This document shows, piece after piece, positions 24,886 through 33,663 of a DNA stretch of 64,000 nt; position 1 is the stretch's first letter; each line of letters begins with the position of its first letter. The stretch is from positions 62,001 to 126,000 of the forward strand of contig CAWDJV010000005.1 of assembly GCA_963802795.1 (NCBI GenBank). The letters run 5' to 3'. The stretch comes from JAIBJN01 sp963802795 (GTDB taxonomy: Bacteria > Actinomycetota > Thermoleophilia > Gaiellales > Gaiellaceae). The translations under genes were made by a program, and so were the position numbers. Under the pieces are notes generated by a model. It did not search any database. It was given only the letters and a program-made list of their open reading frames with translations, and had not been told where the DNA came from.

Positions 24886-26957
24886 ATGGCCCTCACCGAC
24901 GAGCAGCGCGCGACCTTCTGGGCGCTCGCCGACGTCCTCATCCCGGCCACGGACGAGATGCCGGCGGCCAGCGAGGCCGGCTCGGCGGAGAAGTGGCTCG
25001 ACCGGGCGCTCGCCGCCCGGCCGGATCTCGTGGCACCGCTCGGCGCGGTGCTCGACGCGGCGGACGGGAAGGATCCTGAGGCCGAGGCACGCCGGCTCCA
25101 CGCCGAGGATCCGGACGGCTTCTCCGCCCTCGCCCAGATCGCCTCCGGCGGCTACTACATGAACCTCAAGGTCCGGAAGCGCATCGGCTATCCGGGCCAG
25201 GGGAAGCGGCCGCCGTTCCCCGACGAGGCGGAATACGACCTGCGCGACGGTCTCCTCGACCCGGTGCTACGAGCGCGGGCCCGATCAACTCGACGCCGGC
25301 GCCGCCGCCGGATCCGGTCGAGCCGGCCGCGCCGCTCTCGTTCTCGATCTCGGGCAACGGCGAAAAGACAGACGTCGTCGTCATCGGCGCCGGGGCGGGA
25401 GGCTCGGTCGCGGCTCGGCACCTGGCCGAGGCCGGCTTCAAGGTGGTCTGCCTCGAGCAGGGCGGCTGGGAGAACGCGTCGGACTTCCCCGGCGACAAGC
25501 TCGAGTGGGAGCTCGTCGCCGACGCGCAGTGGAGCCCGAACCCGAACACCAGGCGGCATCCGTCCGACTACCCACTCGAGGTCTCGAGCTCGCCGATCAC
25601 GCCGGTGATGTACAACGCAGTCGGGGGAAGCACGGTCCACTTCTGCGCCCAGTGGGTCCGCCTGCGGCCGCAGGACTACAAGCTCCGGACGCTGCACGGG
25701 GTCGCCGACGACTGGCCCCTCTCCTACGAGGAGATGAAGCCGTTCTACGAGCGCATCGACCAGGAGATGCAGATCTCGGGCATGACCGGCGACCCCAACT
25801 ACCCGCACGGCCCTGCGCCTGCCCAGCCGCCCCTCCCGATCGGCGCGATCGGGCGCAAGGCGGCCGGGGGGATGAACGAGCTCGGCTGGCACTGGTGGCC
25901 CGCCGCCCACGCAATCCGCTCGGAAGCCGTCGGAAGCCTGGCCGGCTGCGAGCGCACGGGCACCTGCATGTGGGGCTGCCCGAAAGGCGCCAAGAGCTCC
26001 ACCGACACGACGATGTGGCCTCCAGCCCTCGCGCACGGCGCCAGGCTCGTGACCGGCGCCCGGGTGCGTGAGATCACGACGAACGGAAACGGATTGGCCA
26101 CGGGCGCGATCTACGTCGACCGCGACGGCAACGAGCAGCGGCAGGAGGCCGACGTCGTGATCGTCGCGGGGAACGGCGTCGGCACGGCCCGACTGCTACT
26201 CCTCTCGGGCGGTTCGGACGGCCTCGCCAACTCCTCGGGACTGGTCGGCAAGCGCCTCATGCTCCACCCGTACATGAGCGTCCTCGGGATCTACGAGGAC
26301 GATCTCGAGGGATGGCTCGGGCCGTGGGGCACGCAGCTCCTCTCGCTCGAGTTCGCCGACCACGACGAGTCGCGGGGCTTCCCGCTCGGAGCGCAGTGGG
26401 ACGTGATGCCGCTCGGCGGGCCGCTCTTCACGCTCTTCCGCTACGACGAGCTGCCCTTCGACGAGCGCTGGGGCGCGGCCGTCCACGACCTGACGGAGTC
26501 GACGCTCGGGCACGCGTTCGACTGGGGGGTCGGGATCGAGGACCTCCCGCACGAGTCGAACACCGTCACGATCGACCCGGCGCTGACGGACGCGGACGGC
26601 ATCCCGGCGCCGAAGATCACCTTCGCGATCGACGACGAGATGCGCGCCAACCTCGACTTCCAGCTGGCCCGCGCGCGGGAGGCGCACGAGGCCGCCGGCG
26701 CCGTGAAGACGATCGTCGCGGACTGGTCGCAATGGGGCTGGCACCTGCTCGGGACGACGAGGATGGGCGACGACCCGGCCTCGTCCGTGGTCGACCGCTG
26801 GTGCGCCGCACACGACGTCCCCAACCTCTACGTCCTCGACGGCGCGGTCTTCCCCACCTCGGGCCCGATGGCTCCCACGTCCACGATCTGCGCCAACTCG
26901 CTCCGCTGCACCGAGCGCCTGATCGAACGCGCCCGCCTGCAACCGACGCCCGCGTAG
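24886..26957 (+). CDS. GMC oxidoreductase fused to a gluconate-2-dehydrogenase subunit-3-like domain (two frameshifts)
   Basis: From ATG 24886 about 125 residues match the small subunit 3 domain (ALTDEQRATFWALADVLIPA, ASGGYYMNLKVRKRIGYPGQ). Removing one base near 25267 and one near 25283 joins them through YERGPINSTPAPPPDPVEP to the FAD motif VVVIGAGAGGSVAARHLAEA and a full GMC domain (CERTGTCMWGCPKGAKSS, GWHLLGTTRMGDDPASSVVD, NLYVLDGAVFPTSGPMAPTS). The total is then exactly 690 codons. A single missing base would give the same frame change, and two separate genes cannot be excluded because no stop codon is visible between them. It oxidises an alcohol or sugar-like group. Confidence 0.75.
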
Positions 26958-27169
26958 TGTCCGGGCCCTTGATCCGCACGATTCGCGCGGTTCGGATCCT
27001 GGCCCGGGACGGCCGCATTCCGAAGCCGCTTCGCGGGGCGGCGGCATTTGGGCTATTGCCGCTCCCCGGACCGCTCGACGAAGCCGTCCTTCTGGTCGTC
27101 GGGCTGCTGCTGTGGGCCTTCTACCGCGAGCGGCTCTCGGCGGCGTGGCGCGACGCCCGGCCCGCGTAA
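26957..27169 (+). CDS. Small DUF1232-like membrane protein
   Basis: 70 residues from GTG 26957, which shares a base with the GMC stop. After a basic N-terminus (IRTIRAVRILARDGRIPK) come GLLPLPGPLDEAVLLVVGLL and a basic tail, one hairpin-like hydrophobic region. The layout resembles DUF1232/YkvA-type proteins, with a proline-rich turn followed by an acidic residue and a hydrophobic helix. Function unknown. It converges with the aldehyde dehydrogenase gene. Confidence 0.5.
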   Translation: MSGPLIRTIRAVRILARDGRIPKPLRGAAAFGLLPLPGPLDEAVLLVVGLLLWAFYRERLSAAWRDARPA

Positions 27170-27173
27170 CAGG

Positions 27174-28610
27174 TCACTCGCCCAGGTCGAACGTGATCTG
27201 CTTCGTCTCCGTGAGGGCGTCGAGCATCCAGCCGGCCAGCTCGCGGCCCGCGCCGGAGGACTTCGCGCCGCCGAACGGCGCCAGCTGGTCCCAGTAGTTC
27301 GTCGTCTCGTTGATGTGGACGGTGCCGTGGCGAAGCTCCTCGGCCGCCCGCCACGCATCGTGGAGCGACCGGGTGAAGACGGACGCCGTCAGGCCGTACT
27401 CCGTCTCGTTCGCGAGCTCGAGCGCCTCGTCGAGGGTCGAGAAGGAGATGATCGGCGCGACCGGCCCGAAGGTCTCCTCCCGGGCGATCCGCATCTCGCT
27501 CGTGACCCCGTCCACGATCGTCGCCTCGTGGAGCTGTCCCTCGTGGCCGCCGCCGAGCACGATGCGCGCTCCCTTGGCCACCGCGTCGTCGAGGTGCTCG
27601 CGCGTGCGCGCCAGGACCTCGGGCGTGCAGAGGGGGCCCATGTCCGTCTCCTCGTCGAGCGGGTCGCCGACCCGGAGCGCCTTCGTCCTCTCCGCCAGGG
27701 CCTCGACGAACGCGTCCTTCACGGACTCGTGGACGAGGATCCGCTCGGCTGCCGTGCAGCACTGGCCGGCGAGGTAGAAGCACCCCACGATCGCTGCGTC
27801 GGCGGCCTTCTCGATATTCGCGTCGGCGAGCACGATCTGCGGCCCGTTGCCGCCGAGCTCGAGCACGCGGTTCTTGAGGGCGGCGTCCCGGGCCACCTGC
27901 TCGCCCGTGCGTGAGGAGCCGGTGAAGACGACGGCCCCGACGTCGGGGTGGCGGACGAGTGCCGAGCCGACGTCGCCCCGGCCGTGCACGACGTTCAGGG
28001 TTCCCGGTGGGAAGCCGGCGTCGTGGATGACCTCGGCGAACATGTTCGCGCAGAGCGGCGCGTGCTCCGAGGGCTTCCAGACAGCAGTGCAGCCGATTGC
28101 CAGGCCGTAGACGATCGGAATCCCGGCGATGTCGACCGGGAAGTTCCAGGGTGTGACCGCAGCCACGACGCCGACTGGCTCCTGGACGACGACGATCCGC
28201 TTGTCGTTCGTGCGCTCCTGCGTGGAGGGAAGGACCTTGCCCGCGTAGCGGAGGACGTCCTCGGAGGCGCGGCGGAAGTGGTCGGCCGTGTACTCGACCA
28301 TCTCCTCCCGAGACTCGCGGATGGTCTTCCCGACCTCCCGAGTGATCATCTCGGCGATCTCGTCCGAGCGCTCCATGCAGATCGCGAAAGCCGTCCGGCA
28401 GAGCTCGACGCGCTCCAGCAGCGAGACCTTGCGCCACGCCACGAACGCCTCGGCAGCCGCCGCCACGGCCGCGTCCACCTGGGCCGGCGTGGACGCGGCG
28501 ACCGTCCCGAGCACCTCGCCGGTGGCGGGGCTCCTGACCTCGATCTCCTCGCCGTCGCCCGGGATCCACTCACCGCCGATGTAGACGTCCTGTCGGGTCG
28601 CTATCGCCAT
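27174..28610 (-). CDS. NAD(P)-dependent aldehyde dehydrogenase
   Basis: 478 residues from ATG 28610, with a GGAGGAGAG ribosome site. Standard ALDH motifs are seen: VAAVTPWNFPVDIAGIPIVY, GAVVFTGSSRTGEQVARDAA, the general base in VLELGGNGPQIVL, the catalytic cysteine in YLAGQCCTAAERILV and REETFGPVAPIISFSTLDEA. It is divergent from the APC permease of the trimethylamine-dehydrogenase-type operon, so it may oxidise an aldehyde formed in that pathway. Vanillin/benzaldehyde and succinate-semialdehyde branches are similar, so the exact substrate is open. Confidence 0.9.
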   Translation of the reverse strand: MAIATRQDVYIGGEWIPGDGEEIEVRSPATGEVLGTVAASTPAQVDAAVAAAAEAFVAWRKVSLLERVELCRTAFAICMERSDEIAEMITREVGKTIRESREEMVEYTADHFRRASEDVLRYAGKVLPSTQERTNDKRIVVVQEPVGVVAAVTPWNFPVDIAGIPIVYGLAIGCTAVWKPSEHAPLCANMFAEVIHDAGFPPGTLNVVHGRGDVGSALVRHPDVGAVVFTGSSRTGEQVARDAALKNRVLELGGNGPQIVLADANIEKAADAAIVGCFYLAGQCCTAAERILVHESVKDAFVEALAERTKALRVGDPLDEETDMGPLCTPEVLARTREHLDDAVAKGARIVLGGGHEGQLHEATIVDGVTSEMRIAREETFGPVAPIISFSTLDEALELANETEYGLTASVFTRSLHDAWRAAEELRHGTVHINETTNYWDQLAPFGGAKSSGAGRELAGWMLDALTETKQITFDLGE

Positions 28611-28801
28611 TGCTCTCTCCTCCGTTGCCGTCGGAAGCAGTCTCGCATGCTCACTGGGCCTGTTGAAGTCAGTCCCGTCGAGTGTTACCGTCGCGCCTCG
28701 GATGAGGGCGTGGTGTCGACTGCGGCGAGCAACGAGGCGATCCGGCATGCCCTCTAGAGTCCTGGACCGGCTAGGGCGTCTCTCGATCCAGAGGAGGGTG
28801 C
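28611..28801. promoter_or_regulatory. Divergent intergenic region, aldehyde dehydrogenase / APC permease
   Basis: 191 bases, the largest simple intergenic gap. On the plus strand TAGAGT at 28755-28760 is a likely -10 hexamer for the permease, 41 bases before its ATG, and GAGGAGGG is its ribosome site. No clear -35 hexamer, tandem operator or riboswitch could be recognised. Confidence 0.45.
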
Positions 28802-30382
28802 ATGGCTGAAGTTGCAGTAGACGAACGACGTCTCCTCAAGACGATTCGGTGGTGGGACGGCTTCGTCATCGGTCTCGCCAACCCCGGTTTCCTGCTGATC
28901 GGCCTCTGGGGCTCGATCCTCGCGCTCGGCGGTACTCCTGCGATCATTCTCTGGGTCATCTCGGCCACCATCGGCGCGCTCCAGGCCTACATCTACTGCG
29001 AGCCCGCGGCGATGTTCCCGGACAAGCCGGGAGGCCTCTCCGTGTACGCGCGAGAGGGCTGGCGGAAGCACTTCTCGTTCGCGGGCCCGATCGCCGTTTT
29101 CGGCTACTGGTTCGCCTGGTCGAGCGTGCTCGCGATCTACGGCAGCCTGATCGGGTACCTGCTCATCGCCGAGTTCGGCGCCGACAGCTACTTCGCAACC
29201 ACGACCTGGGACCCGCCGATCATCTACTCCCCGCTCGGCTGGCCACAGCTGATCGGGGTCGCGGCCATCGTGTTCTGCTGGATCGTCAACATCCGCGGCA
29301 TGCGGCCGGCGGTCGGGCTCAGCTACGTCGTCGGCGCGCTGATGATCTTCCCGATCCTCGTGATCGCCATCGGCGGCTTCGTCACCGGCGACTTCCAGAA
29401 CCACGAGATCAACTCGAACTTCATCGCGGCGAACGTCGAGTTCTACGGCGACTCACCGTCGTTCTTCAACCAGTTCGTGATGGTCATGGTCTGGTTGTAC
29501 ATCCTCGGCTGGTCGACCTACGGGCCAGAGGCCGGAGCGACGTTCGCGCCCGAGTACAAGGACACGGCCAACGACACCCGGAAGGCGCTCGCCTCCGTGG
29601 GAGCGCTCAACGTCTTCCTGTCGATCCTGCTCCCGATCGTCGTGCTCGGGACGATCGGCTACGACGCGCTGTTCGCCGACACGACCGGGGTGGTCTGGCT
29701 CACCGAAGTCGTCAACTCGATCGCGGGCGAGGGCTTCGGGAAGTTCCTCGTCGTCTGTCTCTGCGGCGGCCTGCTGCTCTCGATGAACACGGCGACGATG
29801 GACGGTTCGCGGGCGCTCTACGCGCTCTCCGAGGAGAAGATGACGATCAAGCAGCTTGGCACCCTCAACAGGCACAACGTGCCCGGCCGGGCGATGACCG
29901 TCGACATGCTGCTGAACATCTTCCTGCTTCTCATGTTCCAGAACATCTACTTCATCCTCGCGGCGGGCAATCTCGGGTACATGCTCTCGCACGTGATCGC
30001 CCTGTCGGGGGTGCTGCTGTTGCGCCGAGACCGCGCCAACTGGCCCCGTCCGATCAGGTTGGGCAAGGTCTGGATGTGGCTGGCAGGGCTCTTCTGCGCC
30101 GCGAACGCGATCTTCATCATCTTCGGGGTGTACGGGCTCAAGTACACGGGCTACGGCTTTAACTACCTGAGCGAGGAATACGCCGCCGGCACGGCCAGCC
30201 CGACGGAGCGCGTGCCCTGGATCATCATCGTCGGCGTCATCGTGCTGGCTGCCGGCGTCCTCGGCTACATCATCGCCCAGTGGCAGTGGGGCAAGAAGGT
30301 GCACTGGAAGGATCCAAGCGACGAGCAGCCGACGCAGGAGGCGATCGACGGCGCAGCCGCCGTCGCCGCCCGCGCCCGCTAG
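28802..30382 (+). CDS. APC-family permease, probable amine or amino acid importer
   Basis: 526 residues with about 12 membrane segments. IRWWDGFVIGLANPGFLLIG, SATIGALQAYIYCEPAAMFP and GWSTYGPEAGATFAPEYKDT mark the amino acid/polyamine/organocation superfamily. It has no UspA tail, but a separate UspA gene follows two genes later. It opens the operon that continues with a dimethylamine/trimethylamine dehydrogenase-type enzyme, so uptake of the methylated substrate is the simplest role (inference). It is followed by a strong hairpin at 30402-30429. Confidence 0.85.
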   Translation: MAEVAVDERRLLKTIRWWDGFVIGLANPGFLLIGLWGSILALGGTPAIILWVISATIGALQAYIYCEPAAMFPDKPGGLSVYAREGWRKHFSFAGPIAVFGYWFAWSSVLAIYGSLIGYLLIAEFGADSYFATTTWDPPIIYSPLGWPQLIGVAAIVFCWIVNIRGMRPAVGLSYVVGALMIFPILVIAIGGFVTGDFQNHEINSNFIAANVEFYGDSPSFFNQFVMVMVWLYILGWSTYGPEAGATFAPEYKDTANDTRKALASVGALNVFLSILLPIVVLGTIGYDALFADTTGVVWLTEVVNSIAGEGFGKFLVVCLCGGLLLSMNTATMDGSRALYALSEEKMTIKQLGTLNRHNVPGRAMTVDMLLNIFLLLMFQNIYFILAAGNLGYMLSHVIALSGVLLLRRDRANWPRPIRLGKVWMWLAGLFCAANAIFIIFGVYGLKYTGYGFNYLSEEYAAGTASPTERVPWIIIVGVIVLAAGVLGYIIAQWQWGKKVHWKDPSDEQPTQEAIDGAAAVAARAR

Positions 30383-30401
30383 ACGAAACGCCAATCGACC
30401 T

Positions 30402-30429
30402 GGAGAGGGCGGGGAAACCCGCCCTCTCC
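30402..30429 (+). terminator. Perfect 12-bp hairpin with GAAA loop after the APC permease
   Basis: GGAGAGGGCGGG-GAAA-CCCGCCCTCTCC is a perfect stem 19 bases after the permease stop. No T-run follows, so it is either a T-less terminator of the kind seen in actinobacteria or an mRNA-stabilising or attenuating hairpin. A TAGAAT -10 candidate for the next gene lies at 30442-30447. Confidence 0.75.
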
Positions 30430-30461
30430 GCGTCCGGGGTCTAGAATCGGCGGCGAGGCCC

Positions 30462-30818
30462 GTGGCGATTCCCATCACCGTTCGATGCGAGTGCGGCGAG
30501 ACCCACTCGGCGAAGCTCGGGGAGACGGTCGAGTGCTCGTGCGGCCGTAGCTACGACACGTCGCAGGTCTCCGAGAGCAACTTCCCCCAGGTGCGGGCGC
30601 ACCAGGCCAAGGCGAGGCTCTACGTGCGCGTGGGGGCGATCTTCCTCATCGTGGTCGGAGTCGTGTCGTTCTTCCTCTGGGGCATCTGGGGCGCGGCGAT
30701 CACAGTCCCCATCGCGGGGATGCTCTGGTTCTGGTACATCCGCCGCTGGTTCATGCGGAAGTTCGTGCCGTCCCCGGGAGAGCTGCCGACGCTCGAGCTG
30801 GAGGCTTCGCGGGAGTGA
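30462..30818 (+). CDS. Small membrane protein with N-terminal zinc-ribbon-like CxC motifs
   Basis: 118 residues from GTG 30462. The N-terminus has two C-x-C pairs (RCECGETHSAKLGETVECSC, residues about 8-27), resembling a zinc ribbon. Two membrane segments follow (VGAIFLIVVGVVSFFLWGIW and AAITVPIAGMLWFWYIRRWF), and then a cytosolic tail. Its stop overlaps the UspA gene start (GTGA). No family recognised. It may link the permease and the UspA protein. Confidence 0.6.
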   Translation: MAIPITVRCECGETHSAKLGETVECSCGRSYDTSQVSESNFPQVRAHQAKARLYVRVGAIFLIVVGVVSFFLWGIWGAAITVPIAGMLWFWYIRRWFMRKFVPSPGELPTLELEASRE

Positions 30819-31288
30819 GCCGCGAGACGCTCGATCGCCCGGCGCCCCCGCAGGCGGCTCCGGTCGCGCAGAGCGTCCGCCCGGTCATGCTGCTCACGTT
30901 GAACGTCGAGCTCGAGGAGCCGGCGATCTCGTTCGCGATCGACTCCGCGGCCCAGACCGGCGCCGAGCTCTACATCTGCGACGCGATCCCGCTCGAGTAC
31001 CGCAACTACGTGGGCCACGTCGCCCGCCAGTACGCCGAGCAGATGAACCGCAAGCACCTCGACGCGGTCGCCCGTCGCGCGCGCGAGAGCGGGGTCACCA
31101 CGACCCAGCTCGCCTTCCACAGTCCGCGGCCGGTGAAGATCGCGTTGGAGGTGGCGCGTGACGAGCAGATCGGCCTCCTTGTCTTCGGGGCGAACCGCAA
31201 GGGACTGGGCAAGCGGTACTTCCGCAAGGCGATCAAGCGCATCCGCGCGGACGCGCCCTGCCTCGTCTGGGTCGGCGACGACGACTGA
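30815..31288 (+). CDS. UspA-family protein
   Basis: 157 residues from GTG 30815, overlapping the preceding stop. After a proline-rich start the Usp fold is visible: VMLLTLNVELEEPAISFAID, AEQMNRKHLDAVARRARESG, QIGLLVFGANRKGLGKRYFR and KRIRADAPCLVWVGDDD. The glycine-rich ATP motif is weak (FGANRKGLGKRYF), so nucleotide binding is uncertain. Free UspA proteins next to APC permeases may do what the fused UspA domains do in the permeases of 7184-11153. Confidence 0.75.
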   Translation: MSRETLDRPAPPQAAPVAQSVRPVMLLTLNVELEEPAISFAIDSAAQTGAELYICDAIPLEYRNYVGHVARQYAEQMNRKHLDAVARRARESGVTTTQLAFHSPRPVKIALEVARDEQIGLLVFGANRKGLGKRYFRKAIKRIRADAPCLVWVGDDD

Positions 31289-31374
31289 CTCGTAACGGGT
31301 GCGGCTTGCACGGCCGCCGCAGCCACTGGGAGAATGCCGGTTCCCCGGTTCTGCAGCAAAGGAGGCATCGCGAG

Positions 31375-33496
31375 ATGGCGCGCGACCCCAGAGCACGACA
31401 TCCTCTTCGAGCCGATCCAGATCGGCCCGAAGACGATGAAGAACCGCTTCTACCAGATCCCGCACTGCAACGGCTTCGGCTCCGAGAAGCCCATGAGCCA
31501 GGCGCACTTCCGGGCCATGAAAGCCGAGGGCGGCTACGCCGCCGTCTGCACCGAGTACTGCTCGATCCATCCCGAGTCCGACGACACGCACCGGGTATCC
31601 GCGCGCCTGTGGGACGACGACGACATCAAGAACCTCGGGTTCATGTGCGACATGCTCCACGAGCACGGCGCGCTCGCCGCCGCCGAGCTCTGGTACGGCG
31701 GCCCGCACGCGCCCTGCATGGAGACGCGCTGCGTTCCGCGCGCGCCCTCGCAGATCCCGAGCGACTTCGAGCACCTCACGTACCCGAAGGAGATGGACAA
31801 GGACGACATCCGTGAGGTGCAGGGCTTCTACGTCGAGGCCGCGAAGCGGGCCCGCGAGGCCGGCTTCGACATCGTCTACGTCTACGGGTCGCACTCCTAC
31901 CTCCCGCAGCAGTTCCTGACGCCGTACTACAACCGCCGAACCGACGAGTACGGCGGCTCCTTCGAGAACCGAGCCCGCTTCTGGCGCGAGACGATCGAGC
32001 AGGTGCGCGACGCCGTCGGCGCCGACTGCGCGATCGCCGTCCGCATGTCGACCGACATGTTCATGGGCGAGGCCGGCACGCAGCTCGAGCGCGACTGCCT
32101 TCCCTTCGTCGAGCTCGTCGACGAGATCGTGGACGTCTGGGACATCAACGTCTCGGGCATCTCCGAGTGGGGCGAGGACGCCACCCCGTCCCGGTTCTAC
32201 GAGTCCGGCCGCCTGCTCCCGTGGCAGAAGGCGGTGAAGAGCGTCGCCAAGAAGCCGGTGCTCGGGGTCGGACGGTTCACGAACCCCGACCTCATGGTCG
32301 AGGCCATCGAGTCGGGCTCGCTCGACATCATCGCCACGTGCCGCCCGTCCATCTCCGACCCGTGGCTGCCGCGCAAGATCGACGAGGGCCGCCTGGACGA
32401 CATCCGAGAGTGCATCGGCTGCAACATCTGCATCTCGCGCTGGGAGATCGGCGGGCCGCCGCTCATCTGCACGCAGAACGCGACGGCCGGCGAGGAGTAC
32501 CGGCGCGGCTGGCATCCCGAGAAGTTCGAGCCGGCGGGCAATGCCGACAACGACGTCCTCGTGATCGGGGCCGGCCCGGCGGGGATGGAGTGCGCGATGA
32601 TCCTCGGCAAGCGGGACATGCGCCGCGTGCATCTCGTCGAGGCGAAGGACGACATGGGCGGGATCATGCGCTGGATTCCGCAGCTCCCCGGCCTCGGCGA
32701 GTGGGCGCGGGTCGTCAACTACCGCAAGATCCAGATCGACAAGCTGAAGAACGTCGAGTTCATCCCGGGCACCGAGCTGGACGCCCAGGGCGTGAAGGAG
32801 TACGGCGCCGAGATCGTGGTCGTGGCGACCGGCGGCTACTGGGCGACCGACGGCCTCAACGGCTGCACCCACGACACGATCCCGGGCGCCGACTCGAGCC
32901 TCGACTGGCAGCTGACGCCGGAGCAGATCATGGACGAGGGCAAGACGGTGCCCGGCGAGAACGTCCTCATCCTCGACAACGACGGCTACTTCATGGGCGT
33001 CTCGCTCGCCGAGAAGCTCGCTCGCGAGGGCAAGAAGGTGACGCTCATGACGCACCTCGGGCACATCGCGCCGTACATGCACTTCACGCTCGAGGCGCCC
33101 AACCAGCACCGCATCCTGCACAAGCTCGGAGTCGAGATCGTCACGTACCACATGCCGGCTTCGCTCGAGCAGGGCCGCGTCCTTGCCGCCCACGTCTTCG
33201 ACGAGGAGGCGCACGAGCACGAGTTCGCCACCGATGCGGTTGTGCTCGTCACCCAACGGCGCTCGAACGAGGCGCTCTTCCGCGAGCTGAAGGACAAGGT
33301 CGGCCTCGAGGCCCTCAGCGCCGAGGGCATCACCGGCCTCTACCGGATCGGCGACTGCGAGGCGCCGCGGCTCACAGCCGACGCCATCTTCTCGGGCCAC
33401 CGGCTCGCGCGGGAGATCGACACCGACAACCCCGAGGTGCCGCTCCCGTTCAAGCGCGAGCGCCGCGTCGTCGAGCGCGAGGCCGTGCTCGCGTAA
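31375..33496 (+). CDS. Trimethylamine/dimethylamine dehydrogenase-type flavoprotein (frameshift near 31389)
   Basis: The start is ATG 31375 behind AAAGGAGG; it reads MARDP, one extra base follows, and the frame then continues HDILFEPIQIGPKTMKNRFY to TAA, 706 residues. The match to methylotroph TMADH is strong. It has the 6-S-cysteinyl-FMN cysteine in IPHCNGFGSEK, Tyr-60 (CTEYCSIHPESDD), Tyr/His in YVYGSHSYLP, Trp/Asp in EWGEDATPSRFY, the [4Fe-4S] site in CIGCNICISRWEIGGPPLIC, and a C-terminal ADP/FAD-like domain (VLVIGAGPAGMECAMILGK). TMADH converts a tertiary amine to a secondary amine plus formaldehyde and reduces ETF, whose genes follow. A betaine-like amine is also possible. Confidence 0.88.
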
Positions 33497-33661
33497 GTGC
33501 CCCACCAGGCAATACACGCCGCACTTCTGCCCCGCGATCACGCGGCGCCAGAGCCCACCCTCGCCCTCACCAAGGCTTCCTCAGCCTTGGCTTCGGTCGA
33601 GTGCGAACTCCGGCTTGGTGCTCGCGACGCAGAAGCGGGGCAGCATCACCTGGCGGGGCAC
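33497..33661 (+). repeat. 165-bp structured intergenic element, copy 1
   Basis: Starts at the base after the TAA of the dehydrogenase gene and ends 2 bases before the etfB ATG. The terminal inverted repeat is GTGCCCCACCAGGCAAT against ATCACCTGGCGGGGCAC. The central hairpin is CCAAGGCT-TCCTC-AGCCTTGG, with a 9-bp subterminal pairing CTGCCCCGC / GCGGGGCAG. About 85 percent identical by hand alignment to the reverse complement of 47639-47801. No transposase, and no convincing protein in any frame. Confidence 0.85.
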
Positions 33662-33663
33662 GC

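Noticed and set aside
31334..31380. Alternative upstream ATG at 31334 for the trimethylamine-dehydrogenase-type gene
   Set aside because: It gives a basic extension without homology and no ribosome site. ATG 31375 follows AAAGGAGG and yields the MARDP start of the family once one extra base is removed.
33497..33661. Short peptides readable through both copies of the structured element
   Set aside because: Similar peptides appear in several frames only because the DNA is repeated. Substitutions follow base pairing, not codon positions, and the two copies differ by an indel.
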